DNA of 64,000 nt. It comes from Paraglaciecola chathamensis S18K6 (GTDB taxonomy: Bacteria; Pseudomonadota; Gammaproteobacteria; Enterobacterales; Alteromonadaceae). Each line of letters opens with the position of its first letter. The stretch's first letter is position 1. The position numbers and the translations under genes were made by a program. Under the pieces are notes generated by a model. It was not told the origin of the DNA, searched no databases, and was given only the letters and a program-made list of their open reading frames with translations. The DNA is taken from contig BAEM01000032.1 in NCBI GenBank assembly GCA_000314955.1, forward strand, positions 124,001-188,000. Direction: 5' to 3'. Below, piece after piece: positions 36,253 to 45,230 of this stretch.

Positions 36253-37548
36253 TTATGCGTTCGCCTGATAAACAGGTTCACCTGCGATGTACGTTGCCGT
36301 AATTGCTCTGTCATCGGCAAGCATGCTTAAGGCAAATATAATCTCTTTGATTTCGCTTTGTTCTTCACAGCGTAGTCGCGTTAGTTCATCAAAATGCGGA
36401 TCGATGATCACGAAGTCAGCATCGGTTCCTGGGTTTAAATTTCCAATTTGATCGTCAAGATCTTGAGCAACAGCTGCGCCTTGAGTCATTAAATATAAAC
36501 CATGTAAGGGTTGTAACTGCTCGCCGCGTAATTGCCCTACCTTATACGCCTCGCCCAAGGTACGTAACATACTAAAAGTGGTACCCGCACCCACATCTGT
36601 GGCTAAGGCCACGGGGATGTTGTATTTCTCAGCTGTGACTAAATCAAATAATCCGCTGCCTAAAAACAAGTTGGAAGTGGGGCAAAATGCGATACTTGCG
36701 CCGCTGTCAGCCATACGCTGCCATTCGTGTTCTTGCATGTGAATACAATGACCAAACATGGATTTTGGGCGCAGCATATTGAATTTATCGTATACGTCTA
36801 AATAACCGTTGTAATCAGGGAAAAGAGAATTAACCCACTCGATTTCATTTAGGTTTTCATTCAAATGGCTTTGAATATATACGTCCGGATATTGTTGTGC
36901 TAACTCGCCTAATGCATGCAATTGTTTACGGCTACTAGTAGGGGCGAATCTGGGTGTAATCGCATAATGTAAGCGGTCTTTCCCATGCCAGCGTTCAATC
37001 AATTCCGCACTTTCTTTTTGTGCTATTTCAGGGGTGTCTTGTAACCAAGTTGGACAGTGCCTGTCCATGCATACCTTACCTGCAATCAACAACATATTGT
37101 TTTTCTGAGCAGCGCTGAAAAGGGCATCGGCTGCACACTGGTGAACTGACGAATAGACCATGGCACTGGTGGTGCCGTGGCGGTATAGTTGACGCAAAAA
37201 CACGTCTGCTATTTTGGCCGCGTACTCAGGGTCGGCAAATTTTTTCTCTGTAGGAAAGGTGTAATTATCAAGCCAATCGAGTAACTGTTCGCCATAACTG
37301 GCGAGCATTTCGGTCTGCGGAAAGTGCAAATGGCTATCGATAAAACCCGGCACAATAAGTTGCCCGCGATAATCAGCAGGTATTGCTTCTACGTACTGTT
37401 CTGAAAGACTTTTTGCATCACCAACGGCTTCTACTTTCCCGTTACGCGTAACCAGTGCGCCGTCTTTAAAATAGCTAAAGTCATCTTTTGGTTGCTGTGT
37501 TTTCTGAGAAAAATGCAAAATGGAAGCAAAGTATATTTTGGTTGTCAT
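36253..37548 (-). CDS. guaD: Guanine deaminase
   Basis: 431 residues of the amidohydrolase superfamily. It converts guanine to xanthine. Metal and substrate motifs: VPGFIDSHLHFPQ (HxH), the QSHLNEN His, GHCIHM and TDVGAGTTFSMLRTL (catalytic Asp), all as in guanine deaminases. The ATG at 37548 is chosen because the family starts near TKIYFASIL; the frame opens 15 codons earlier inside uraH. No strong Shine-Dalgarno is seen, so reinitiation after uraH (16 bases upstream) is likely. Confidence 0.93.
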   Translation of the reverse strand: MTTKIYFASILHFSQKTQQPKDDFSYFKDGALVTRNGKVEAVGDAKSLSEQYVEAIPADYRGQLIVPGFIDSHLHFPQTEMLASYGEQLLDWLDNYTFPTEKKFADPEYAAKIADVFLRQLYRHGTTSAMVYSSVHQCAADALFSAAQKNNMLLIAGKVCMDRHCPTWLQDTPEIAQKESAELIERWHGKDRLHYAITPRFAPTSSRKQLHALGELAQQYPDVYIQSHLNENLNEIEWVNSLFPDYNGYLDVYDKFNMLRPKSMFGHCIHMQEHEWQRMADSGASIAFCPTSNLFLGSGLFDLVTAEKYNIPVALATDVGAGTTFSMLRTLGEAYKVGQLRGEQLQPLHGLYLMTQGAAVAQDLDDQIGNLNPGTDADFVIIDPHFDELTRLRCEEQSEIKEIIFALSMLADDRAITATYIAGEPVYQANA

Positions 37549-37564
37549 TGAATAAAATATTCCG

Positions 37565-37897
37565 TTAGCTACCGCGGTAACTGCTAAAGCCAAATGGCGA
37601 AATGAGTAGCGGAATATGGTAATGACCGCCTTCTTTTGTTATCTCAAAATGCACGTCTACAAAGGGATAAAATGCGCTACCATGGGTGGCAGATAAATAC
37701 TCACCTGTGATGAACCTAAGCTGATAGTGGCCCGCGGTTATCGCTAATTCGCCCCATTGATTACAGCGGCCATCAGCGTCTGTTTGTGCGTGGGCAATAT
37801 TGCCTTCTGGGGTAGTTAACATTAGCTGCATATTGGCGGCAGGTTTACCGAGCGTAGTGTCTAGCACATGGCTTGAAAGTGATGGTGCTTTACTCAT
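37565..37897 (-). CDS. uraH: 5-hydroxyisourate hydrolase (transthyretin-like)
   Basis: 110 residues. It hydrolyses 5-hydroxyisourate to OHCU, the step after PuuD. It has the short transthyretin-like beta fold, the N-terminal SSHVLDTTLGKPA with catalytic His, and ends with the hallmark YRGS. It overlaps uraD by eight bases, so translation is probably coupled. Confidence 0.96.
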   Translation of the reverse strand: MSKAPSLSSHVLDTTLGKPAANMQLMLTTPEGNIAHAQTDADGRCNQWGELAITAGHYQLRFITGEYLSATHGSAFYPFVDVHFEITKEGGHYHIPLLISPFGFSSYRGS

Positions 37898-38399
37898 CTG
37901 AAAGGCCTTTTAAGATACGTAACATAGTAATTTTAATTTGTTCTTTACTGGCAATGTCTATTTCAGTTGCCGTGGTATTGTCGATTCGCTTTTCGATTTC
38001 CTCAAGCATGGTTTTCGCGCTTAACCCGCTAGCACAGATAATAAAGATAAATCCGTGCTTCTCTTTATAGGCTAAATTTAATTTTTGTAATGCCTGTAAA
38101 GTCGCTTCGTCGGCCTGACTGGCGCCATCTTGCTCGTGGCTGGCCATGGCCTTTGTGCTGGCATACTTTTCCCTAAGGCTACTCATGTCACCAATCATAG
38201 GATGCGCATCAAACGCTTGTAAAAAGTCGTCTTGTTCCATGTCTTGCCAGTGTGTTTTTGCTTGCTGCAGCACATTTGGCACATTGGCATAAGGCCGCTG
38301 GGCTTGCATTTTTGTAACCCAGCGCTGTGCTGCGCAGGTTTGAGCAAAAAAGTGTTCTGCCGCTTCTGGCGACAGGTTATTTAGTTCGGTTAAGGTCAT
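37890..38399 (-). CDS. uraD: OHCU decarboxylase
   Basis: 169 residues. It decarboxylates OHCU to S-allantoin. It is all-helical with the catalytic His in HPMIGD near residue 68 and the C-terminal FIICASGLSAKTMLEEIEKRIDN segment. The start at 38399 (MTLTELNNLS) overlaps the xdhC stop as ATGA. The frame extends 11 codons further upstream but would then run into xdhC more deeply. Confidence 0.94.
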   Translation of the reverse strand: MTLTELNNLSPEAAEHFFAQTCAAQRWVTKMQAQRPYANVPNVLQQAKTHWQDMEQDDFLQAFDAHPMIGDMSSLREKYASTKAMASHEQDGASQADEATLQALQKLNLAYKEKHGFIFIICASGLSAKTMLEEIEKRIDNTTATEIDIASKEQIKITMLRILKGLSDE

Positions 38400-39355
38400 A
38401 GTAAGTCTTTTAGCTCTTTTGAGGCGCGCCATGCGCGTACCTGTTTTTCACGTTTTGCTTGATTTTTTTGCGTGGTTTTATCCGTATCTTTTTGGGCATT
38501 TCTATGAGCATTGTTACGCTCAATGCTTTGGCTTGAGGGAGTTGTCGCAACGCTTTTTTGATTAGCGTCATCATGCTGATTAAGTCGCTGAATCAATTGG
38601 CCCGCAATCGATACTGCTACTTCAATCGGACGCTTCCCGGGAATATCTAACACGCCAATTGGGCTGACAAACCGTTCGAGGGAATCCGCATCGGGCATGC
38701 GAGTGGCAATGCGCGTACTAAAACGCTTAGCTTTAGTGTCTGACCCAATCATGCCGATAAACGGTAGGTCAGGGCGTTTAAGTGCAGTTTCAACCAGTTC
38801 ATAATCTAACTGATGATTGTGGGTCATGATCACCAACCAGCTGTTGGCAGGGGCACAAGAGATATGCTCACTTGGCTCGTCACTTACTATCATCTCCACA
38901 TTCGCAACATTAAATTTAGCATCGTTTTGCGGCAACAAATCAGCGCGTGAATCAATCCATTGTATTTGTAGTGGCAACTGCGCCAGCAATGGCACTAACG
39001 AGTGGGCGACATGTCCGGCCCCGTATATTTGTACAGTTTGGCATTGCTCAATCATCACTTCAAACAATAGATTAACCGCACCGCCGCAGCATTGGCCTAA
39101 CTTGCTCGAAAGGGGATAGTGCTCAATATGTTGGGTATGTTCCTTTGCTGCCAATAAACTTCGGGCTTGCTCGGTGGCGGCGAATTCCAAATGCCCACCG
39201 CCTATGGTGTCAAAGGTTTCGTCACCTGTGACAATCATCTTGGTACCGTTGCCCCTAGGGGTTGAACCCGCAGCAGCCAAAACGGTGACCAACACATAGC
39301 CTTTACCTTGTGCTTGGCATTGGTGCAGCGCATCATACCATTTGTTGGTATTCAT
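38396..39355 (-). CDS. xdhC: Xanthine dehydrogenase accessory protein XdhC
   Basis: 319 residues. XdhC binds molybdenum cofactor, has it sulfurated and inserts it into XdhB. The N-terminal XdhC/CoxI domain has TVLAAAGSTPRGNGTKMIV and GGGHLEFAA, with CCGGAVNLLFE; a Rossmann domain follows (QIYGAGHVAHSLVPLL, MTHNHQLDYELVETAL, GMIGSDTKAKRF). The last 60 or so residues are unusual: Lys/Arg/Gln-rich and probably disordered. It starts one base after the xdhB stop. Confidence 0.93.
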   Translation of the reverse strand: MNTNKWYDALHQCQAQGKGYVLVTVLAAAGSTPRGNGTKMIVTGDETFDTIGGGHLEFAATEQARSLLAAKEHTQHIEHYPLSSKLGQCCGGAVNLLFEVMIEQCQTVQIYGAGHVAHSLVPLLAQLPLQIQWIDSRADLLPQNDAKFNVANVEMIVSDEPSEHISCAPANSWLVIMTHNHQLDYELVETALKRPDLPFIGMIGSDTKAKRFSTRIATRMPDADSLERFVSPIGVLDIPGKRPIEVAVSIAGQLIQRLNQHDDANQKSVATTPSSQSIERNNAHRNAQKDTDKTTQKNQAKREKQVRAWRASKELKDLL

Positions 39356-39356
39356 C

Positions 39357-41711
39357 TTAGCTTACCTTGTCAGAGAACAAACCGTTCTCTAGGGCTGTTA
39401 TGCATTTTAGCACCGCCTCTGGCGTGGCAGGGGCAGGCAAAGGTGGGTCGACCTTATAGTCAGTCAAGCTTGAAATAGCATCCTTAATCGCGCACCAAAC
39501 CGAATTGGCTAACATAAAGGGTGGCTCACCGACTGCTTTTGAATGATAGATACTGTCTTCGTCGTTGTCCCGTGGGTACAAGTCGACATTGAATACCTCT
39601 GGCGTGTCACCAATAGCGGGTATTTTATAGGTTGCTGGGTTGTTACTGATCAATCGGCCTGTGTTGTCCCACTTTAAATCTTCTGTAGTAAGCCAGCCCA
39701 TACCTTGAATAAAGCCGCCTTCAATCTGGCCGATGTCAATTGCTGGGTTAAGGCTGCGACCTACATCATGCAAAATATCAACACGTTCTACCTTGTATTC
39801 ACCGGTCAGAGTATCAACGGCTACTTCGGACACTGACGCTCCATAAGCAAAATAAAAGAACGGACGACCATTGCCTGTGCTTCTATCGTAATGAATTTTT
39901 GGTGTTTTATAAAAACCTGTTGAAGACAGTGATACACGACCTATGTAGGCATCTTGGACTAACTGGACAAAATCAATGCTATGTTCGGCCAATGTGACGC
40001 GATTGTCTGAGAAAACCACATCATCAGCAGATAATGCATTATCACCAATCTGCTCAGCGTAAAATTCTGCTAAGCGCTGTTTAACGATGATACATGCATT
40101 TTGTGCCGCTTTTCCGTTCAAATCGGTACCACTTGATGCCGCAGTGGGGGAGGTGTTGGGAACTTTATCCGTTCGCGTGGCCGTGACCTCTACGTCATGC
40201 AGCGATATACCAAATTCATTGGCGACAATTTGCCCAATCTTAGTGTGCAAACCTTGGCCCATTTCAGTGCCGCCATGGTTGATTTGCATGCTGCCATCTG
40301 TGTAAACATGCAACAGGGCGCCGGCTTGGTTCAAATGCTTAGCAGTGAATGAGATGCCGAATTTAACGGGCGTCAGTGCTAAACCTTTCTTAACGATTGG
40401 GCTGGTTTTATTGAATTGAGTAATCGTTTCTCTTCTCGCCCAGTAATCAGAAGATGTTTCCAACCTGTCGATTAAATCGCCAAGCAAGTTGTGCTCAACG
40501 GTCATGCCGTATGGCGTTAAGTTACGTTCGTTCTCACCGTATAGATTCAATTTGCGCACAGTGAGTGGATCTTTCCCGACTTTACGCGCAATGGCATCCA
40601 TCATGACTTCAGCCATTATCATGCCCTGTGGGCCGCCAAACCCGCGGTAGGCGGTGTGTGATACTTGATTAGTACGGCATCGGTGACCGGCCACATTCAC
40701 GTTTTCGAGGTAATAACCGTTGTCGCAATGAAACATGGCTCTATCAACAATTGCGTCTGATAAGTCCGGCGAGTGCCCGCAATTACCATTGATGTCGATT
40801 GCAGCGGCAGTGATTAAACCATCTTGGTTAAAACCCACTTGATAGCTGTTTTCGAACGGATGGCGTTTTCCCGTGGCGATCATGTCTTGCATGCGTGGTA
40901 AACGAAGCTTTACTGCGCATTGATTACGCTTTGCAAGTAGTGCCGCAATACATGCCCACTGAGCAGCTTGGGTTTCTTTACCCCCAAAACCGCCCCCCAT
41001 TCGGCGCATGTCGACCACGACTTTGTTTAATTTACACCCTAGCACTTCAGCAATCAGTTTTTGCACTTCACTTGGGTGTTGGCTAGAGGTATACACCAAG
41101 ACGCGATCTTCTTCATCGTTTATCGCCATGGACACTTGACCCTCAAGGTACATGTGCTCTTGACCACCTATGCTTAAATGCCCCTGAGCATTGCATTCAC
41201 TTTGGGCGAATGCGCTGGCAAAGTCTCCTTGGTGCATAAAGTGTGGCGGTCGTACAAAATTGTCCTGTTGCTTCGCCTCGGATACGCTAAGGCAAGCCGT
41301 GGTAGGAGTAATGTCAATTTTCGCTTTTAGGGCCGCTTGTCTAGCGTGATGCGTGCTGTCAGCCAGCACAGCAAACATAGCTTGGCCATTAAATAAAACG
41401 CGACCTTGCGCAAAAATCGGATCGCCATCGAAAACCGGTGCAATATCTACGTGGCCTGGTACGTCATCTACGGTAATGACATCAATGACCCCAGGGCTAG
41501 CCCAAACCTCAGTTAAATCTATATGGTTTATTATGCCTGATGCTTCTGGGCTGGTGCCCACAGCGGCATATTGTAAATTGCCAGGTTCGGGCATGTCATC
41601 CACGTAACGAGCTTGTCCGCTCACTTGACGAATGGCGCTTTCGTGGGGATGAGATTTACCGACCTTGCCCTGTGGGTTACTGGTAAACGGCTGTTCAATA
41701 AGTTTACGCAT
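39357..41711 (-). CDS. xdhB: Xanthine dehydrogenase molybdenum-binding subunit XdhB
   Basis: 784 residues. Large subunit holding the Mo site, oxidising hypoxanthine and xanthine to urate. Landmarks: the start VGKSHPHESAIRQVSGQARYVDD, the GGGFGGKETQ loop, the AYRGFGGPQGM Arg-containing substrate region, GGTEMGQGLHTK, and the KAVGEPPFMLANSVWCAI segment with the catalytic Glu. The gap after xdhA is 80 bases with no terminator, so the genes should be cotranscribed. Confidence 0.96.
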   Translation of the reverse strand: MRKLIEQPFTSNPQGKVGKSHPHESAIRQVSGQARYVDDMPEPGNLQYAAVGTSPEASGIINHIDLTEVWASPGVIDVITVDDVPGHVDIAPVFDGDPIFAQGRVLFNGQAMFAVLADSTHHARQAALKAKIDITPTTACLSVSEAKQQDNFVRPPHFMHQGDFASAFAQSECNAQGHLSIGGQEHMYLEGQVSMAINDEEDRVLVYTSSQHPSEVQKLIAEVLGCKLNKVVVDMRRMGGGFGGKETQAAQWACIAALLAKRNQCAVKLRLPRMQDMIATGKRHPFENSYQVGFNQDGLITAAAIDINGNCGHSPDLSDAIVDRAMFHCDNGYYLENVNVAGHRCRTNQVSHTAYRGFGGPQGMIMAEVMMDAIARKVGKDPLTVRKLNLYGENERNLTPYGMTVEHNLLGDLIDRLETSSDYWARRETITQFNKTSPIVKKGLALTPVKFGISFTAKHLNQAGALLHVYTDGSMQINHGGTEMGQGLHTKIGQIVANEFGISLHDVEVTATRTDKVPNTSPTAASSGTDLNGKAAQNACIIVKQRLAEFYAEQIGDNALSADDVVFSDNRVTLAEHSIDFVQLVQDAYIGRVSLSSTGFYKTPKIHYDRSTGNGRPFFYFAYGASVSEVAVDTLTGEYKVERVDILHDVGRSLNPAIDIGQIEGGFIQGMGWLTTEDLKWDNTGRLISNNPATYKIPAIGDTPEVFNVDLYPRDNDEDSIYHSKAVGEPPFMLANSVWCAIKDAISSLTDYKVDPPLPAPATPEAVLKCITALENGLFSDKVS

Positions 41712-41769
41712 GACAGTAACCTCGCTGAATATCTAATGTAGAGTGGGGCACAGCCCAGCTAAGCACAGA

Positions 41770-41798
41770 TTTAATATTACGCATTTTAATATTATGCA
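41770..41798 (-). repeat. Duplicated 14-base unit over the xdhA stop codon
   Basis: TTTAATATTACGCA (41770-41783) and TTTAATATTATGCA (41785-41798) differ at one base. The second copy contains the xdhA stop codon (41792-41794, minus strand). Confidence 0.85.
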
Positions 41799-43234
41799 TA
41801 CGTGTGCACTCGGGTTTCAATTTGTTGACTGTGTTGGTTTGTTTGCAGCCAAAAACGCTTGAATAGGTTGACCAATAATGTTTGACGATATTCTGCACTG
41901 GCGCGCACGTCATCAATGGGGGAAAATGTTTGGCATAAGACATTTTTGCCCGCTTCAAACGTTTCAGCTAGAGTCCAGTCTTTTCCGACGAGTATATTGC
42001 TAAGTGCATCGTCAGATGCTGGTGTTGCAGCTACACCGCCAAATCCGGTATTCAGCCTTTGTACAATATTATTGTCGTCTAATGTTAAGTTAAATACAGC
42101 GCACACCGCTGAAATATCATCTTCTTGGCGTTTAGATACTTTGTACGCGCGTACTTGCGCCGCCTCAGATAAAAACGGAATGTAAATACCGGCTATCCAT
42201 TCCCCTTGTTTTAACAACGTTTGACGGTAGCCGGTAAAAAACTCACTGATATTGATTTCACGTTTTGTACTACCGTTATCGACATGAATAATCGCATTTA
42301 GTGCCAGTAGTGCCGGGGGCATATCGCCGATAGGAGACGCGTTAGCCACATTCCCTCCTAACGTAGCTTGGTTACGAATAGGGGTAGATGCGAAGCGTTC
42401 GATCAATTCATGTAACGCAGGAAAATGCTTGAGCAGCAAGGTTTCCATTTTGCTAAATGGCACGGCCGCGCCGATTTTAAGGCCGTCTTCGGTTTCTTCT
42501 ATGTCCTGCAGTTCGTCTACTTCGGTTAAGCTTATTAGTTTAGGTAAACTTTTAAGCTGCTGAGTGACTTCTAAGGCTAAATCTGTGCTGCCAGCGAATA
42601 ATCGCGCATCTGGATTTTCTTTTATGGCTACACTGAGCTCACGGCGATTTTTAGGCATCAGCAGGGCGGGTAAGCCACTGTCACTATTGTCAAGTTCAGC
42701 TAACTGTTCAAGAGTGATGTGTTGGTTGCGACTAAATTTGTCACTTGGCGCGCCAGTACAGGCATTTAAGGCCGCGTCAATAATAGGGCGATAACCCGTA
42801 CAGCGGCATAAATTACCCCCTAGTGCTACGTTGATCTGCTCACGGTTAGGCGCGTTATCTTTTTGGTAAAGAGCGAACATAGACATAACGAAACCGGGCG
42901 TACAAAAACCGCACTGAGATCCGTGAGCATCTACCATGGCTGCTTGTACAGGATGTAAGGTTTCACCTTCCGCTAAGTGCTCTACCGTTAATAGCTGCTT
43001 GCCTTGAATTGCAGATAAAAACGTCACGCAGCTGTTTAAGGCGCGATACTCTAGTGCTGAGCCCTGTTTATTAGGATGTGCGACCACGACCGTGCATGCG
43101 CCGCAATCGCCTGACGCACAGCCTTCTTTAGTGCCACTTAGCTTGCGCTCTTCTCTTAGGTAATTGAGCAGTGTCGTATCTGCTTGACTTGCATCTATGT
43201 GCACAGCTTTGTCATTAAGTAGAAAGCTGATCAT
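41792..43234 (-). CDS. xdhA: Xanthine dehydrogenase small subunit XdhA (FeS/FAD)
   Basis: 480 residues. Two 2Fe-2S clusters and an FAD domain carry electrons from XdhB to NAD+. Cluster motifs: CASGDCGACTVVV with a later C, and CGFCTPGFVM with GGNLCRCTGYRPI. The FAD domain has LFAGSTDLALEVTQQ and IRNQATLGGNVANASPIGD. It is the first gene of the seven-gene operon ending at puuD. A RutR-like operator lies about 70-95 bases upstream of the start, and a TetR-family gene is divergent. Confidence 0.96.
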   Translation of the reverse strand: MISFLLNDKAVHIDASQADTTLLNYLREERKLSGTKEGCASGDCGACTVVVAHPNKQGSALEYRALNSCVTFLSAIQGKQLLTVEHLAEGETLHPVQAAMVDAHGSQCGFCTPGFVMSMFALYQKDNAPNREQINVALGGNLCRCTGYRPIIDAALNACTGAPSDKFSRNQHITLEQLAELDNSDSGLPALLMPKNRRELSVAIKENPDARLFAGSTDLALEVTQQLKSLPKLISLTEVDELQDIEETEDGLKIGAAVPFSKMETLLLKHFPALHELIERFASTPIRNQATLGGNVANASPIGDMPPALLALNAIIHVDNGSTKREINISEFFTGYRQTLLKQGEWIAGIYIPFLSEAAQVRAYKVSKRQEDDISAVCAVFNLTLDDNNIVQRLNTGFGGVAATPASDDALSNILVGKDWTLAETFEAGKNVLCQTFSPIDDVRASAEYRQTLLVNLFKRFWLQTNQHSQQIETRVHTYA

Positions 43235-43300
43235 GGTCTTCTCCGAGTAGCTCAGTCATAAATATGTTTGTAATGATTTGTATAATAGCGTGATTTAATA

Positions 43301-43330
43301 CAAAAACCAGACCAATTGGTCAGGTTTTTG
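43301..43330. promoter_or_regulatory. RutR-like operator upstream of xdhA
   Basis: A 30-base near-perfect palindrome, CAAAAACCAGACCAAT then TGGTCAGGTTTTTG, with a single asymmetric position per arm. Its core GACCAATTGGTC closely matches the RutR box TTGACCANNTGGTCAA. The TetR/RutR-like protein at 43550 is the natural binder. Confidence 0.82.
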
Positions 43331-43549
43331 CTAAATTGTTTTCTGAGTTTGGTATTATGAGTGCTTAGTGCCTAACGACTGAATCGGTTTATGGCTTGCT
43401 TGAATAATGCCTAAGTCGCTAATTTTTCGAAGATAACTCGTGAAGAATAGGCAAGCTAAGTAATTTTAGGTAGTATGTTAACCTAATGTTAATGGGACAT
43501 GCGCGGCCAAATATACACGGCTCTACATAAAAGGAAATGAACAAATTAC

Positions 43550-44194
43550 ATGAGTGACTCATTATCAAAAAAAGATGACAGTATCGGTGCAATTAATCGC
43601 GTTAAAATATTAGCTGCTGCAGAAAAAGAGTTTGCAATTCATGGGTTTAAAGGAACTCGCGTGCAGCACATCGCTGATAGAGCTGAATTACCTAAGACCA
43701 ATATTTTGTACTATTTTAAGTCTAAAGACGGTTTGTATTTAGCCTTGTTACAAGAGATTTTAAGTTTGTGGAACAGCAGTTTTGATAATGCAAAAGCGCA
43801 GGATGATCCTGCTCAAGTGTTAGCTGCGTATATAGCAGATAAGATGGAAATCTCACGTTGCCGGCCAGATGCATCGAAAATATTTGCACTAGAAATTATC
43901 AATGGTGCACCAAACTTGAGCAGCTTCTTCAAAGATCAGCATTCAACATGGATGAATTCGCGCGTAGCGGTCATTCAGCAATGGATTGAACTAGGAAAAT
44001 TACCAGAAATTGACCCCTATTATTTGTTGTTCAATATTTGGGCTAGCAGTCAACACTACGCTGATTTTTCTGCGCAAATTACGGAACTTAAAGGCCATGA
44101 AATGGATCAAAATGAATTCGCAAACGCCACCAAGAGTTTAATTAAGCTCATTTTACAAGGCTGCGGCCTAACAGTACCAAAACAATATCAATAA
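43550..44194 (+). CDS. TetR family regulator, RutR-like
   Basis: 214 residues. The N-terminal helix-turn-helix is in FAIHGFKGTRVQHIADRAELPKTNILYYFKSKDGLY; the C-terminal ligand domain contains FALEIINGAPNLSSFF and a late WASSQHYADFSAQI, a pattern shared with RutR, which binds uracil or thymine in E. coli and controls pyrimidine and purine breakdown. The place between xdhA and puuE and the RutR-type palindrome at 43301 suggest it represses purine catabolism and responds to a pathway purine; both are inferences. puuE follows after 13 bases. Confidence 0.87.
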   Translation: MSDSLSKKDDSIGAINRVKILAAAEKEFAIHGFKGTRVQHIADRAELPKTNILYYFKSKDGLYLALLQEILSLWNSSFDNAKAQDDPAQVLAAYIADKMEISRCRPDASKIFALEIINGAPNLSSFFKDQHSTWMNSRVAVIQQWIELGKLPEIDPYYLLFNIWASSQHYADFSAQITELKGHEMDQNEFANATKSLIKLILQGCGLTVPKQYQ

Positions 44195-44207
44195 CAAGAG
44201 ATAGGTA

Positions 44208-45113
44208 ATGAACCACGCATACCCACGAGATTTAATCGGCTACGGCGACACACCGCCGAATCCGAACTGGCCTAGCAATGCAAATATAGCAGTGCAGTTC
44301 GTGCTTAACTATGAAGAAGGTGGCGAAAACTGTGTTTTGCATGGTGATGATACGTCTGAAGTTTTTCTTTCTGAAATCATTGGTGCGCAAGCGTACAAAG
44401 ACCGTCATTTGAGCATGGAATCCATGTATGAATATGGCAGTCGAGTCGGTTTCTGGCGGTTACATCGTCTATTTGAGCGTTTGCAGGTACCGATTACTGT
44501 CTTCGGCGTGACCATGGCGTTGCAACGTAACCCTGAGGCGGTTGCCGCAATGAAAGAAGCCAACTGGGAAATTGCTAGTCACGGCATGCGCTGGATCCAT
44601 TATCAAAATATGCCTGAGGCACAAGAGCGAAAAATGATTGATGCTTCTATGCAGCTTCATCAAGCCATAACGGGCTCGAAACCGGTTGGTTGGTATACTG
44701 GGCGAACCAGCCCAAATACCTTAAAACTTATATCTGAGCGAGATGATTTATTGTATTGCGCAGATTCTTACGCGGATGACCTGCCATACTACGATACTAA
44801 TTATCTTAAACCCTTATTAATTGTTCCTTACACGCTAGATACGAACGACATGCGCTTTGCTAGTGCCCAAGGGTTCAACAGCGGGGAACAGTTCTACCAG
44901 TATCTTAAAGATGCATTTGATGTGTTGTACGAGGAAGGAAATTACGCGCCAAAAATGCTGTCAATTGGTTTGCATTGCCGGATCGTCGGCCGTCCCGCGC
45001 GCATGGCTGCATTGCAACGATTTATTGAATATGTGCAAAGCCATGACCGTGTTTGGTTAAGTACGCGCCAAGAGATTGCTCAGCATTGGAAGGATAACTT
45101 CCCGTTTAAATAG
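44208..45113 (+). CDS. puuE: Allantoinase PuuE (polysaccharide-deacetylase fold)
   Basis: 301 residues. It hydrolyses allantoin to allantoate. It belongs to the metal-independent polysaccharide-deacetylase-like allantoinases, not the amidohydrolase AllB type. Landmarks: the start YPRDLIGYGDTPPNPNWP, VQFVLNYEEGGENCVLHGDD, YEYGSRVGFWRLHRLF, GWYTGRTSPNT and LSIGLHCRIVGRPARM. Translation probably depends on AAGAGATAGG upstream. It is cotranscribed with the regulator gene. No allantoicase or ureidoglycolate lyase gene follows here. Confidence 0.95.
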   Translation: MNHAYPRDLIGYGDTPPNPNWPSNANIAVQFVLNYEEGGENCVLHGDDTSEVFLSEIIGAQAYKDRHLSMESMYEYGSRVGFWRLHRLFERLQVPITVFGVTMALQRNPEAVAAMKEANWEIASHGMRWIHYQNMPEAQERKMIDASMQLHQAITGSKPVGWYTGRTSPNTLKLISERDDLLYCADSYADDLPYYDTNYLKPLLIVPYTLDTNDMRFASAQGFNSGEQFYQYLKDAFDVLYEEGNYAPKMLSIGLHCRIVGRPARMAALQRFIEYVQSHDRVWLSTRQEIAQHWKDNFPFK

Positions 45114-45156
45114 CGCTGATTGAGGTAGTGGGGGTTAGCTTAGTGCAAGCCATAAA

Positions 45157-45190
45157 AAAACGCGTGATAGTTAGCACTATCACGCGTTTT
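45157..45190. terminator. Bidirectional terminator between puuE and the permease
   Basis: Perfect 14-base stem: AAAACGCGTGATAG and CTATCACGCGTTTT around TTAGCA. U-tracts are produced on both strands. Confidence 0.92.
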
Positions 45191-45230
45191 CTGATTTTAA
45201 GCGGATACCTGAGACAATACGCGTAGTGAG

